Shown here: positions 1-9,282 of the stretch, piece after piece | How the letters are laid out: the number at the start of each line of letters is the position of its first letter | How positions within the stretch are numbered: position 1 is the first letter of the stretch | Source of the DNA: a virus | Reading direction: 5' to 3' (one strand) | Virus record (IMG/VR): IMGVR_UViG_3300034283_000153 | Location: 1-34,909 of that record | DNA length: 34,909 bases | Translations under genes and position numbers: made by a program | The notes under the pieces: generated by a model | Database searches by the model: none | The model's input: the letters and a program-made list of their open reading frames with translations, nothing else | What the model was told of the DNA's origin: nothing

Positions 1-70
1 GACTATGTCGGCAGCACCAAGGTGGCGACCGTTAACATCCCATTTTCTCCAGCACCAAACGGAACCAGCA
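1..70. repeat. Left copy of 70-bp terminal redundancy
   Basis: Bases 1-70 are identical to bases 34840-34909. The reading frame entering at base 1 continues the gene that leaves at base 34909. This is the usual signature of an assembler closing a circle, so it most likely marks a circular or circularly permuted phage genome and not a biological 70-bp repeat. Confidence 0.95.
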
Positions 71-1482
71 ACTACCAGGTGACGACCTGGACGACTCAAT
101 CGGTTAACCAGTACATCAATGCGCAGCCGCAGGGCCGCGCCAGGATTACCCGGTATGTGTCCTCTACTGTGGTCGAGGCTGTAACTGAATATCCGTTCTT
201 CAACACCACAGTGATTGATGCTGGCCGTTGGGAACTTGAGCATGGATACGAAGATGTTTGGTCAAGCACAAGAGGCTGGCCACGCAGTGTGACGTTCCAC
301 GAAGGCCGTCTGTATTTTGGCGGCAGCAAGTCTCGCCCTGCCACAATCTGGGCCAGCCGCATTGGCTTGTTCTTTGACTTTCAGCCAACCGAGTCGCTGG
401 ACGACGATGCCTTGGAAGCCACGCTGGAAACCAACCAGCTCAACGTGATCGTGGACATGATCTCTGGCCGCGACCTGCAGGTGTTCACCACTGGCGCTGA
501 GTTTTATGTGCCACAGGCTGGCACCGAGCCGATCACACCAACGACCATTGCATTCAAGGCTGTGAGCCGTAACGGCACAAAGATCGGCACCAGGGTGCAA
601 ACCATTGAGACTGGCACGGTCTATGTGCAGCGCCAAGGAAAAGCGCTCAATGAGTTCTTGTACAGCGACACGCAGGCGACCTATGTGACCCAGCGGATCT
701 CTTTGCTGGCTGGACATTTGTTGAAGACCCCGTACCGTTTGGCGCTGCGCCGTGCGACCAGTACAGACGAAGGCGATCTTCTGCTGTCGGTCAACGAGCA
801 AGATGGCACCATGGCGGTGTTCTCTGTGCTGCGGTCCCAGCAGATCACAGCCCCATCGGAATACACAACAGACGGCCTGTTCTTGGATGTCAACGTGGAT
901 GTGACCGATATTTACACAGTGACACGGCGCACATTCAATGGCGTGAACAGGTTTTTCATTGAGCTGTTTGACAATGCTTTATTCACAGATTGTGCGTTTA
1001 TTGGTGGCGCTGCTAGTGGTGTTGGCTCTGGCCTCCCACACATTGGCAAGAGCCTGAATGTGATCACAGACGGTGTGCCACAGTCAAACGAGACAGTAAG
1101 TGGTGGTGGTGCTGTGACATTTGATCGGGCCAGCACCACGGCGTATGAGGTGGGCCTGCCGATTTCTGTGTATGTCAGGACCATGCCTGTCGAGGTTAAA
1201 TTGCAGACAGGCACCCGCATGGCATTCAAGAAGCGCATTGTGGAAATCAACGCAATCGTTGACGATACACAGCACATGCAAATCAACAACAACCCAGTTC
1301 CATTCCGAACTTTTGACAATCCTCTTTTGGATGAGCCGGTTCCTGAGTTCACTGGTATCAAGCGGGTCAACGGCGTGCTTGGTTATGATCGTGAGCAAGC
1401 AATTGAGGTCAGTCAAAACCTGCCGCTGAAAATGACGCTGCTTGGTCTTGAGTACAAGGTCGCTGTGTCTGGAGGTACATGA
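1..1482 (+). CDS. Tail tubular protein B-like (nozzle) protein, C-terminal two thirds (gene wraps from 34102)
   Basis: This is the second part of a gene whose start lies at 34102. Codon 246 ends at 34839, and base 1 (Asp-Tyr-Val) continues in the same frame, giving a joined protein of about 739 residues. The family, typified by T7 gp12, forms the distal nozzle of the short tail, and its length (T7 gp12 is 794 aa) fits. This portion is beta-rich with repeated short strands. It contains a segment around bases 340-480 (FFDFQPTESLDDDALEATL, then NVIVDMISGRDLQVFTTGAE) typical of these proteins. It is followed by the gp14-like gene with a one-base overlap. The family call rests on the N-terminal half and on gene order. 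A start codon inside this window at base 22 (GTG) is not needed. Confidence 0.85.
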   Translation, partial: DYVGSTKVATVNIPFSPAPNGTSNYQVTTWTTQSVNQYINAQPQGRARITRYVSSTVVEAVTEYPFFNTTVIDAGRWELEHGYEDVWSSTRGWPRSVTFHEGRLYFGGSKSRPATIWASRIGLFFDFQPTESLDDDALEATLETNQLNVIVDMISGRDLQVFTTGAEFYVPQAGTEPITPTTIAFKAVSRNGTKIGTRVQTIETGTVYVQRQGKALNEFLYSDTQATYVTQRISLLAGHLLKTPYRLALRRATSTDEGDLLLSVNEQDGTMAVFSVLRSQQITAPSEYTTDGLFLDVNVDVTDIYTVTRRTFNGVNRFFIELFDNALFTDCAFIGGAASGVGSGLPHIGKSLNVITDGVPQSNETVSGGGAVTFDRASTTAYEVGLPISVYVRTMPVEVKLQTGTRMAFKKRIVEINAIVDDTQHMQINNNPVPFRTFDNPLLDEPVPEFTGIKRVNGVLGYDREQAIEVSQNLPLKMTLLGLEYKVAVSGGT

Positions 1483-2090
1483 TGGCATTGACAACACAAC
1501 AAACTGCAAACATCTATGCTGGTGCCGGACTGCTATCTGGCATCAGCACAGGCATAGCGCAACAGGCTGCGGCCATTAACCAGCAGACTGGTTACATGGT
1601 CAACGCCATCAACACGCTGGCCATTGCCAACGTAAGGGCAGACCAAGAGGAGCGATATGCGGCCATCCAGGCTGGGCGTCTGCTCAAGCGTGCAGAGAAT
1701 GAAAGCCTGAATTACAAGATGGCTGGCAACGCTCTGATCCGTAACCTAGAGAAGGTAAACGCCTCGGCCCGTGCGCGTGCTGCGGCCAACGGTGTTGCAT
1801 TCAATGAGGGTTCCGCTGCGTTTGTGCAGGACGCCAACGCTCGGGCAACATTCCGCGATGTCGGCTTGACTGACTACAACTCACTGATGGCTCGGGTGCT
1901 TGGGTTTGAAGACGCCAGTTCTATGTTGAACAATGCAGAGATTCAAGCTCAGATGACACGCGCAGGAGCAAGGATGCAGGCTGGTCAGTTCCAGACAGCG
2001 GCATCGGCAGCGCGCGCAACGGGTGGTTTGTTGGCAGGCGCTTCCCTGACAGAAAGCGCTGTGAAGTTCAGCAAAACATACAAACCATAA
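1482..2090 (+). CDS. Internal virion protein, T7 gp14-like
   Basis: This is a 202-residue Ala/Gln/Asn-rich helical protein. An N-terminal Gly/Ala hydrophobic stretch (about residues 10-30, AGAGLLSGISTGIAQQ) is followed by amphipathic helices, as expected for the small ejection protein that inserts into the host outer membrane. T7 gp14 is 196 aa and sits in the same place, after the nozzle gene. GGAGG at 1471-1475 lies 6 bases before ATG 1482 and only 3 before ATG 1479, so I chose 1482; its A overlaps the TGA of the nozzle gene. The assignment is by size, composition and position, because this family is weakly conserved. Confidence 0.7.
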   Translation: MALTTQQTANIYAGAGLLSGISTGIAQQAAAINQQTGYMVNAINTLAIANVRADQEERYAAIQAGRLLKRAENESLNYKMAGNALIRNLEKVNASARARAAANGVAFNEGSAAFVQDANARATFRDVGLTDYNSLMARVLGFEDASSMLNNAEIQAQMTRAGARMQAGQFQTAASAARATGGLLAGASLTESAVKFSKTYKP

Positions 2091-2099
2091 GGCAACAGC

Positions 2100-3872
2100 A
2101 TGGCAACACTTCCGCAAATTGAATCGGGCCGAGTGCAGCTGGCAAGTGTGCCAGGTGCGCAGCTGCCGACCATCAACGTCCCGCAGATCAATATGATCGG
2201 CACGCAGGTGCAGGCCCAACAGGCCAGCACGCTGGCGCAGCTGCTTGACCGCATGAGCCAGAGCGCCTTTGGCGAAGCTGGCAAGTTGCAGGAGAAGGCT
2301 GGTGTCCAGTTTGCCGCCGAGAATCCGATCACCAATGAGCAGCTGGAGCTGGCCAAGAATGGCGACATGAGTTTTGTTGGTGCCGCCAACAGTCAAAACA
2401 TTTTTGACATGGCACTGCGCAAAGCTCGCAGCCTGGAGGTTGCATCGCATTTTGAGGCAGAGGGTCGCACTGAGCTGACGAAGCTGCTTGCCCAAGTCGA
2501 AACCGGCAAGGTGACATCGCAAGATGTGGCCACAAAAATCAGGTCTATGACCGATGGTTTGGCCAAGTCGCTGGCCCCGGTGGATGCCGATGCCGCGCTG
2601 AAGTTCCGCGCCAGCATGGGAACGTATGGCAGCACCGTGCTGAAGGCTGCGTTTGATGCCGAGCAAAAGCGTGCCAAAGAGCAGCGCAAAATCAAATTTG
2701 ATGTTTCTTACAACGACATCACAAGGCTGATGGAGGAGACTGTCAAGCAAGGCGGCTGGATGGATTCCAATGGCCAGATGCGCTCCATTGATGAGTTGGC
2801 CGGCGTAATGCGCGAGAACGTCAAGAATGAGGCTTTGCTGCTTGGCGATGCGGCTTTGCAAAAGCAGTACAGCGACGATTTTGAAAAGCGCTTTTCTGCT
2901 GCAAAGATCAATGCTGTGTCTGAGCATGTTGCGGATACTGCTTTTGCGCCAGATGCGATGACGGCCATTTCCAATTTGGACAAGGGCAACGCAGGCAAGA
3001 TGACAGCTGTCTGGAGCAAGATGACGTTTGACGAAAAGGCCAAGGTCCGCAGCAACTTGCGCACCGTGCAGATTGAGCGTCAGACCACCAAAGACCAAAA
3101 CGAAAAAGAGGCACTGACAGCTGACACCCAGCGCGTGGCCACGCTGCAGTCCGAGTTCTTCAGGTCAGGCAGCAAGTCAGCTCTTGATGAACTGCGTGCC
3201 ATCAGCATCCGCAACCCCAAGGCAATCAGCCCAGAGACCGTCTTTGACTTGCCCAAGAAGCGCAGCGAGGGCGAGATCGCAAACCCACGCGCTGAGTTTG
3301 TAATCAAGACTGAGATCTTGCAGGGCTTGCACTCAGATGCGGCATCTATTGAGCGCAGAGCCAGGCAGCTTGGCATTGGTTACAAGCGATTGAGTGAGGA
3401 AATTTTGCCTTTTCAACTTAAGCGAGGCGATAAAGATGAGAGCGACATCGAGCGCATGTTCCGCACTGAGTCCAAAATCGTGCCTGGACAGTTCAACATC
3501 AGCCAGCGCCAAAATGCTGCTTACGCCAAGCTGACCACAGATTTCGCCCGTGAGTACCCGCTGCGCGTGGCTCAAGCCGAGGCTGCCAGAAAGCCAGTAC
3601 CAACGCGCATGCAAGTGGCCAAAGATCTGCTTTCTGTGCGACAAACCAGCGAGCAAAACAGGGCCATCAAGCTCAACCTTGATGCGCTGAACAATCAATT
3701 CGGGGTTGCTGGAACTTTGCGCAAGACTGGCATTGTGTTTACCGATGAGTCGGATTACGGCGAGATCGCCAGCCAGGCAAAGAAACTGGGACTTAGTACT
3801 GATGACTTGCGCAGCATTGAACAACGCATGAAAATCATCAAGCAACAACGTGAAGCATTGGACGCACAATGA
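2100..3872 (+). CDS. Internal virion (ejection) protein, gp15-position
   Basis: This 590-residue, highly charged, almost wholly helical protein is rich in Ala, Lys, Glu and Gln, with long heptad-like runs (for example residues 300-340) and no signal peptide or membrane segment. It sits between the gp14-like gene and two very large proteins, the position of T7 gp15, which forms part of the trans-envelope ejection conduit. No enzymatic motif is visible. ATG 2100 starts 9 bases after the upstream stop. The gene overlaps the next one by ATGA at 3869-3872, so the two are translationally coupled. Function is inferred from position and composition only. Confidence 0.6.
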   Translation: MATLPQIESGRVQLASVPGAQLPTINVPQINMIGTQVQAQQASTLAQLLDRMSQSAFGEAGKLQEKAGVQFAAENPITNEQLELAKNGDMSFVGAANSQNIFDMALRKARSLEVASHFEAEGRTELTKLLAQVETGKVTSQDVATKIRSMTDGLAKSLAPVDADAALKFRASMGTYGSTVLKAAFDAEQKRAKEQRKIKFDVSYNDITRLMEETVKQGGWMDSNGQMRSIDELAGVMRENVKNEALLLGDAALQKQYSDDFEKRFSAAKINAVSEHVADTAFAPDAMTAISNLDKGNAGKMTAVWSKMTFDEKAKVRSNLRTVQIERQTTKDQNEKEALTADTQRVATLQSEFFRSGSKSALDELRAISIRNPKAISPETVFDLPKKRSEGEIANPRAEFVIKTEILQGLHSDAASIERRARQLGIGYKRLSEEILPFQLKRGDKDESDIERMFRTESKIVPGQFNISQRQNAAYAKLTTDFAREYPLRVAQAEAARKPVPTRMQVAKDLLSVRQTSEQNRAIKLNLDALNNQFGVAGTLRKTGIVFTDESDYGEIASQAKKLGLSTDDLRSIEQRMKIIKQQREALDAQ

Positions 3873-6235
3873 GCATCAATTTTGATCAGCGCTATATTGA
3901 CTTCAACCTGGCTCGGGATTACCCGCCTGCGCCACCAGAAGAGCAGCCAGATGAGATGCCCATGATGGAGGATGTGCAGCTGGCCGCTGGCCCGTCTGGC
4001 ACAGTGTCTGATGCTGGCGCTGCTTTTGGTGTGTTCCCGCAAATGAAGCCTCGCAGGGGTGGCCGCAGCGACATTGGTGAGCGCGTAATCACTGGCGCAC
4101 CAGACTTTGCTGCCGGGACTGCTCGCGGCGCAGCGACGGCTGCCCTTGGCTTTGGTGGTGACATCCAAAAAATTGGCAGGTTCATTTCTGCGCTGGCCAC
4201 CGACAACCAAGGCGGCAGCATTGCTGACAGATTGGGCCGAGCTGCCCAGACTATGGACAACCCCACATTGCTGCCATCCAGTGAAGATGTGAGCAAAGGC
4301 GGTTACACCATCCCAGGCACCAGCATCACATTGCCAGGCTTGCCGCCTGCCGTGCCTGCTGGCCAAGCTGGATTTGGTATGACACCAGAGCAACGTCAAT
4401 CGGCAGCAGAGGCTGGCCAGTTTACTGGCGAGCTGGTTGGCGATCCGTTTATCTTTGCCAAAGGTGGACAGCTTGCAGCAAAAGCCATTCAGTCCACCAA
4501 AAACATGCCTGTGGGTATGAGTACACAAGCAGTTGGCGGCATGGAAAATGTATTGATTCCTCCAGCAAGTGGAATAGTTACACCTCAAGCCGACTTGCAG
4601 CCTGGTTTAAATGTTGCTGCTGGAAACAAGATCGGAGTTGAGCAAGATTTGCGGGTAAAGGTTCCATCGCCAGACCTCGAAATGCCAGACAAGCCACTGC
4701 TTCTTTTGTCTACTGACGAAAAGAACGTAGGCAGACAAATCGAAAACCTTGACGCGATTTTTGCAAAATTCCCAGAACCTGTGTTGACGCAAGATTCTTG
4801 GACAAAAATGTTGGGCTATGCATTCAAGTCGGACGAAGTTCCAGTTCCTCCATATGCAGCCATCAAAGCTCTTGAGTCGCCAGAAAACTTGGCAGCACCT
4901 TTGCGCAAATTGACGCAAGGACAAATTGATGATGCAAGTGCAGGATTCAAAAATGCTGGGCAGTTTAAAGAGCTGTACACATCTGGCAAGGCCGATGTGG
5001 TTACCACTGGTAAATTGTTCTTGTGGTCTTTCTTGTCTCGCGGTGTAAGCCCGTATGTGCAAGAAGGTTTGTTCATGGATGCAATCAGTGGAATTGAACC
5101 ATTTCTGCAAAAAGCCGCATCTGGAAAATTTGACAAAACAGATTTGGATGAGTATTTGGCCTGGGCATCAACTGTTGCAGGCAAGGGTTCTGGCCAACCA
5201 GGCTCTGGTGCCATGCACAACCTCAATGCATTTGGCAAAAACTTTTTGACAAAGCTGGCCACCAAAGACGCAGAAGGCATCACTGGTCTGCAAAAAGTCC
5301 ATGAAATGATGGCCAACCCGAACATGAGTGGACCACAGATCAGACGCGAATTTGCAAAGATCGGCACAGGTGTTGGCATTGACAACAAGGTTGTCAGCTT
5401 TACGTTACTGGTCAGTGGTCGCGATGATGTGCTTGTGATTGACCGGGTGCAATTGCGAAACCTTTGGGACGATGGAAGGTTTTCCGGCAAAAACTTGTGG
5501 GATGGCCGATCTGAGAAAAAGATGGTCAAGCAAAAAGATGGCACAGAAATTGAGAAAAGCGCACAAATTGCTGGCACAGCGCTTTCTGAAATAACCTATG
5601 GCGCTAAAGGTTTGCTTGTGTACGAGGCTCTTGAACGAGCAATGGCGCAACAGCTCAAAGATGCGTACAGATTGGTTGGCCGCGAAGGTGATGCTTCACT
5701 TGGCCGTTATCACTGGGAGACATGGGTCGCAGGATCTCAGCAAGAAGCCAGCCATGGAACCATTGATGCAATCATGCGCGAGGCTGCTGGAGTGCCGGAG
5801 CCGTTTAAAGGCGTAACCGCAAAGCAAGGTGAATATGGGATGTATGACTATGGCGCAAAGTATGGCGTTGATAAATCTGGACCATACTTTATCTACGACA
5901 ATTCCAAAGGCGAACAATTCAGGTTTACCGTGCCAGAATACCGTGATATGCTGACGGCAATAAAAGATCCCAAGTCGGGTATTGTCCCAAAGAATTTCAG
6001 AGTTTCTGCCAGTGGTAACGCCCCATGGTTTGAACGCTCTGAGGTTAACAGGAGTAAATTAGATGAACTCATTGCCTCAAGAGGACTCAAAATTGGAAAC
6101 TCGCAATCTGGAAAACAACTTGTTTCAACAGATGGCGAAGGTTCAGCAGCCAATGCAACCAGAAGCAGAGCAGCCAGAGCAAAAAGTACAGTCGTAACAG
6201 GGAGCGCTGTAGCTCCAGAACAAGGAGCTAAGTGA
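3869..6235 (+). CDS. Large ejection-type virion protein with a DUF7178-like, HhH-GPD glycosylase-resembling core
   Basis: The protein has 788 residues. Residues 1-250 are low-complexity, Pro/Gly/Ala rich and GC-rich in codon use. Residues about 290-640 form a compact domain that I associate, from memory, with phage DUF7178 proteins. Inside it, GVGIDNK (501-507) is followed by a hydrophobic helix and then VLVIDR with Asp525. The GVG..K...(18)...D spacing resembles the hairpin-Lys/Asp active site of OGG-type DNA glycosylases. A later conserved-looking stretch is YHWETWVAGSQQEASHGT (614-631). From about base 4500 the DNA is clearly AT-richer than the flanks, suggesting separate ancestry of the core. 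The gene lies among internal virion genes, so the protein is probably packaged and ejected. The enzyme idea is inference; the virion location is by context. Confidence 0.55.
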   Translation: MSINFDQRYIDFNLARDYPPAPPEEQPDEMPMMEDVQLAAGPSGTVSDAGAAFGVFPQMKPRRGGRSDIGERVITGAPDFAAGTARGAATAALGFGGDIQKIGRFISALATDNQGGSIADRLGRAAQTMDNPTLLPSSEDVSKGGYTIPGTSITLPGLPPAVPAGQAGFGMTPEQRQSAAEAGQFTGELVGDPFIFAKGGQLAAKAIQSTKNMPVGMSTQAVGGMENVLIPPASGIVTPQADLQPGLNVAAGNKIGVEQDLRVKVPSPDLEMPDKPLLLLSTDEKNVGRQIENLDAIFAKFPEPVLTQDSWTKMLGYAFKSDEVPVPPYAAIKALESPENLAAPLRKLTQGQIDDASAGFKNAGQFKELYTSGKADVVTTGKLFLWSFLSRGVSPYVQEGLFMDAISGIEPFLQKAASGKFDKTDLDEYLAWASTVAGKGSGQPGSGAMHNLNAFGKNFLTKLATKDAEGITGLQKVHEMMANPNMSGPQIRREFAKIGTGVGIDNKVVSFTLLVSGRDDVLVIDRVQLRNLWDDGRFSGKNLWDGRSEKKMVKQKDGTEIEKSAQIAGTALSEITYGAKGLLVYEALERAMAQQLKDAYRLVGREGDASLGRYHWETWVAGSQQEASHGTIDAIMREAAGVPEPFKGVTAKQGEYGMYDYGAKYGVDKSGPYFIYDNSKGEQFRFTVPEYRDMLTAIKDPKSGIVPKNFRVSASGNAPWFERSEVNRSKLDELIASRGLKIGNSQSGKQLVSTDGEGSAANATRSRAARAKSTVVTGSAVAPEQGAK

Positions 6236-9200
6236 TGGCGATTCAACCCCTCGACCAACGTCTGGACAGCATGGTTGCGTCACCAGATGCGACCGACATT
6301 GACCCATCACTGCCTGGCACTCCACAGCTTGGCGCGCCAGACATGCCGCAAGAAGAGGGCACACAGGTCGCCGGTCTTGGCATTGGCATTCTCAAGGGTT
6401 TGACCAAGGCTGGCGCTCGCGCAACCAAAGAACCCAAGCTGATTGATGAGGTGGTGCAAGTCACGCCGCCTGGTGCCACAAAGCCTGTGGCCACGCCTGT
6501 TGCGCCTGTGCCCGTAACACCGGCCAAAAAGCCTGCAGCGCCCAAGCCTCGCCCGGTCGATGTGACCGAGATGAACACCATTGCTGATGAGCGCCTGTTC
6601 TTGCAGACGGAAGGCATCGCCCAGGCATCGCCACCTGACACACCGATCAGCAGCGCATGGACAGACAACGATGGCCTGGCCGCCACCATCCGCGCTGCTG
6701 GTGACAACTTCGCTACCCAAGACCCCAGCATGTCGCTGCGCTCAATCTACACAAACGCAATCAACGCTGGTGTTCCTGAGCAGTTCCTGAAGACAGCGCT
6801 GGCTGGCGAGAGCATGGAGGCCACCGTGGGCGGCAGCAGCCTGGCCAAGCAGTTGGCCGGTGCCGTGGTGGTGCATGACGAAAGCGCCAAGAAGCTGGAC
6901 GGCTTGTTCCAGCAGATGGCCTCCGGCAGCTTGGATGATCAGGGCAAACTCAACCTGCGCCTGCAACTGGCCCAGCACAAGATCATTGTTGACCAGCTCA
7001 AGGGCATCCAGACCGATGTGGCCCGTTCTCTTAACGTGTTCAAGCGCGTGAAGGATGCAGGCCCAGGGCTGGATACACGCACCGTGCGTGCTGCCCTGGA
7101 TGAGCTGGGTGCCAACCAGTCCGACCAAGTGCTGTTCCAGCTTGCCACCGACTACATCAACACCCCGACCCGCGCTGGCAAAAACCGCATGATTGAGGCT
7201 GGCCTAGGTGCCAAGCTACGCGATGTCTGGTTCCACACCTACCAAGCCAACCTGCTGAACGACCCACAGACACATGCCTACAACTTGGTGGGCAGTGGCG
7301 TGTTTGGGGCTTTGGCACCCATTGAGCGCACTGTGGCCGTTGGCATTGGCAAGGCTCGCCAGATGATCCCTGGTGCAGACCCTGACCGCTACAGAATGGA
7401 CGACATTCAGGCTGGCTTGTCTGGCCTGAAGAATGGCATCTTGGACGGCTGGGAGCTGGCAGCCAAAGCGCTTAAAGAAGGCGGCGAGTCGAAGATGACT
7501 GACGTTGGTGCGCGTCTTAACCCTGTGTCCTCTGAGTATCTGTCCGACACCCCGCTGCGTTTGTTTGGCAAAGAGGTTTACCGCACGCCAGATCTGCGCG
7601 ACACATGGATGGGCCGCGCCATTGATGGCCTTGGCTTTGTGCAAGACGCTATGAGCTTCAGGCCAATCGCTGCAGCTGACGAGTTTGTCGGCTCAATCGT
7701 TGGCCGCTACCAGTTGCACGAAGAAGCCTATCGCTTTGCCAACAAAGAGTATGACCGCCTGATTGCCAATGGCATGAATGATGTCGCAGCCCGTGCCGAG
7801 GTGGAGGGCAAGGTTGGCCAGCTGCTTATTGAGCGCCCACGCGAAATGCAAGAGAGCGTCGAGGGCATGCGCCGCATGGTGACTCTGCAGGAAACCATCA
7901 GCAAAGAGGGAGCGCTTGGCGAGACCTACTGGTGGAGCAACCAGATCCTGAACCTGGCCCCCATCAAAGTGATCGTGCCTTTTGCCAGAACAGTGACCAA
8001 CCTGTTTATTGAGGGCAGCAGCTACATCCCAATGCTCAATACCCTGTCGCCCAGGTTTTACGACTTGTGGAGCAAGGGCGGTCGCCACCGCGATGTGGCC
8101 ATTGCTCGCCTGTCCATGGGTGGCACGGCCATCACTGGTGCTGCGATGCTGACGCTGGACAACCGATTGACCGGCTCCGGCCCATCTCAAACCGAAGACC
8201 GCCAGGCTTTGCAGAACTTGGGTTGGCAGCCTTACTCCATGGTATTCGACAAGGGCGAGATTAGCGAGGAGAACATTGAGCGCCTGAGTGCCATCACCAA
8301 GGTCGGTGTTGGCCCGGATAAGGTGTATGTCAGCTATGCCCGATTCGACCCCATCAGCATGATCTTATCCATGGGTTCAGACATGGCCGATGCCAGCAAG
8401 TTCGACCGCCACCCAGACCGCGAGGACTGGCAGGTTATGGCCATGGCTGGCATGACGGCTGTGGGCGAATACATGAGCAACCTGCCACTGATGCAGGGTA
8501 TTGGCGAGCTGATGGCTGTGGCCAGATCTCGGTCAACTGACACGGGCGAAAAGATCGTCCAGATGTTTGATGCGCTGGCCAAGCAATACACCAACTTCCT
8601 GTACACAGGCACACCCGGCGTGGGCATCAGCAATAGCACGCTGATGGCACACATTGAGCGCTTAATTGACCCAACCAGGTCCAACACCAAGTCGCCCGAG
8701 ATGAACACGCCACCCGGCCTGCGCGCTTTCTACGAGGCACGCCAGCGGGTTATGTCGCGCATCCCAGGCCTGTCCGAGAATGTGCCACCGCTGCTGGACA
8801 ACTTGGGCCGCGAGTCTGTCGTCCGCAACCGTGGCCTAGATTATTGGGCCAACTGGTCGCCAATTGTCCAGGCGACAGAGGGCAGAAGCTCCGAGGTGGA
8901 TGAGATCTTGGCCAGCCTGAACTTTGGCATTGCCAACCCCAGCGAGACATGGGACGGCGTGCGCCTGTCGTCTGGCCAGATCAATCGCTTCAAGCGCCTG
9001 TATGGCCAAGAGATCTTGGACGAAGGCATGAACCTTGAGCAGCGCATCCCGTATGAACTCAAGCAGGCCGAGGCTGACGCCAATGCGTCTGGTGAACCAC
9101 TGCTGGTCGGCGACAAGCAAAAGCTGATCAGCTCAATCGTAGAGCGCTATCGTTCCATGGCCAAGTTCAAGATGGTTGGTGGCCCTGATGGTGAGGTTGA

Positions 9201-9282
9201 CGAAGAGGGTGGGATTGAGTTCCCAGATCTGTCGTCGGCTATGCAGCGCAACCGCGATATCTCAAGGACATACGGCAAGTAA
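6235..9282 (+). CDS. Very large ejection-type virion protein (gp16 position)
   Basis: This 1015-residue protein has a Pro/Ala/Lys-rich N terminus (residues 40-110). A long mainly helical body includes WFHTYQANLLNDPQTHAYN (about 330-350) and VIVPFARTVTNLF (about 580), patterns seen in large phage virion and polyvalent proteins that handle DNA entry. It occupies the slot of T7 gp16 (1318 aa), but I see no lytic transglycosylase signature at its N terminus, so cell-wall cutting must be elsewhere or absent. AAGGAG at 6222-6227 is 7 bases from ATG 6235 and 4 from GTG 6232, which favours ATG 6235, overlapping the previous TGA. It is the last gene before a probable new promoter. Confidence 0.6.
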   Translation: MAIQPLDQRLDSMVASPDATDIDPSLPGTPQLGAPDMPQEEGTQVAGLGIGILKGLTKAGARATKEPKLIDEVVQVTPPGATKPVATPVAPVPVTPAKKPAAPKPRPVDVTEMNTIADERLFLQTEGIAQASPPDTPISSAWTDNDGLAATIRAAGDNFATQDPSMSLRSIYTNAINAGVPEQFLKTALAGESMEATVGGSSLAKQLAGAVVVHDESAKKLDGLFQQMASGSLDDQGKLNLRLQLAQHKIIVDQLKGIQTDVARSLNVFKRVKDAGPGLDTRTVRAALDELGANQSDQVLFQLATDYINTPTRAGKNRMIEAGLGAKLRDVWFHTYQANLLNDPQTHAYNLVGSGVFGALAPIERTVAVGIGKARQMIPGADPDRYRMDDIQAGLSGLKNGILDGWELAAKALKEGGESKMTDVGARLNPVSSEYLSDTPLRLFGKEVYRTPDLRDTWMGRAIDGLGFVQDAMSFRPIAAADEFVGSIVGRYQLHEEAYRFANKEYDRLIANGMNDVAARAEVEGKVGQLLIERPREMQESVEGMRRMVTLQETISKEGALGETYWWSNQILNLAPIKVIVPFARTVTNLFIEGSSYIPMLNTLSPRFYDLWSKGGRHRDVAIARLSMGGTAITGAAMLTLDNRLTGSGPSQTEDRQALQNLGWQPYSMVFDKGEISEENIERLSAITKVGVGPDKVYVSYARFDPISMILSMGSDMADASKFDRHPDREDWQVMAMAGMTAVGEYMSNLPLMQGIGELMAVARSRSTDTGEKIVQMFDALAKQYTNFLYTGTPGVGISNSTLMAHIERLIDPTRSNTKSPEMNTPPGLRAFYEARQRVMSRIPGLSENVPPLLDNLGRESVVRNRGLDYWANWSPIVQATEGRSSEVDEILASLNFGIANPSETWDGVRLSSGQINRFKRLYGQEILDEGMNLEQRIPYELKQAEADANASGEPLLVGDKQKLISSIVERYRSMAKFKMVGGPDGEVDEEGGIEFPDLSSAMQRNRDISRTYGK

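Noticed and set aside
1881-3098. Long minus-strand frame (405 codons) opposite the internal virion genes
   Set aside because: It lies opposite two well-supported plus-strand genes with ribosome sites and coupling, its product is Cys/His/Leu-rich with no domain, and it has no ribosome site. It is a by-product of codon bias.
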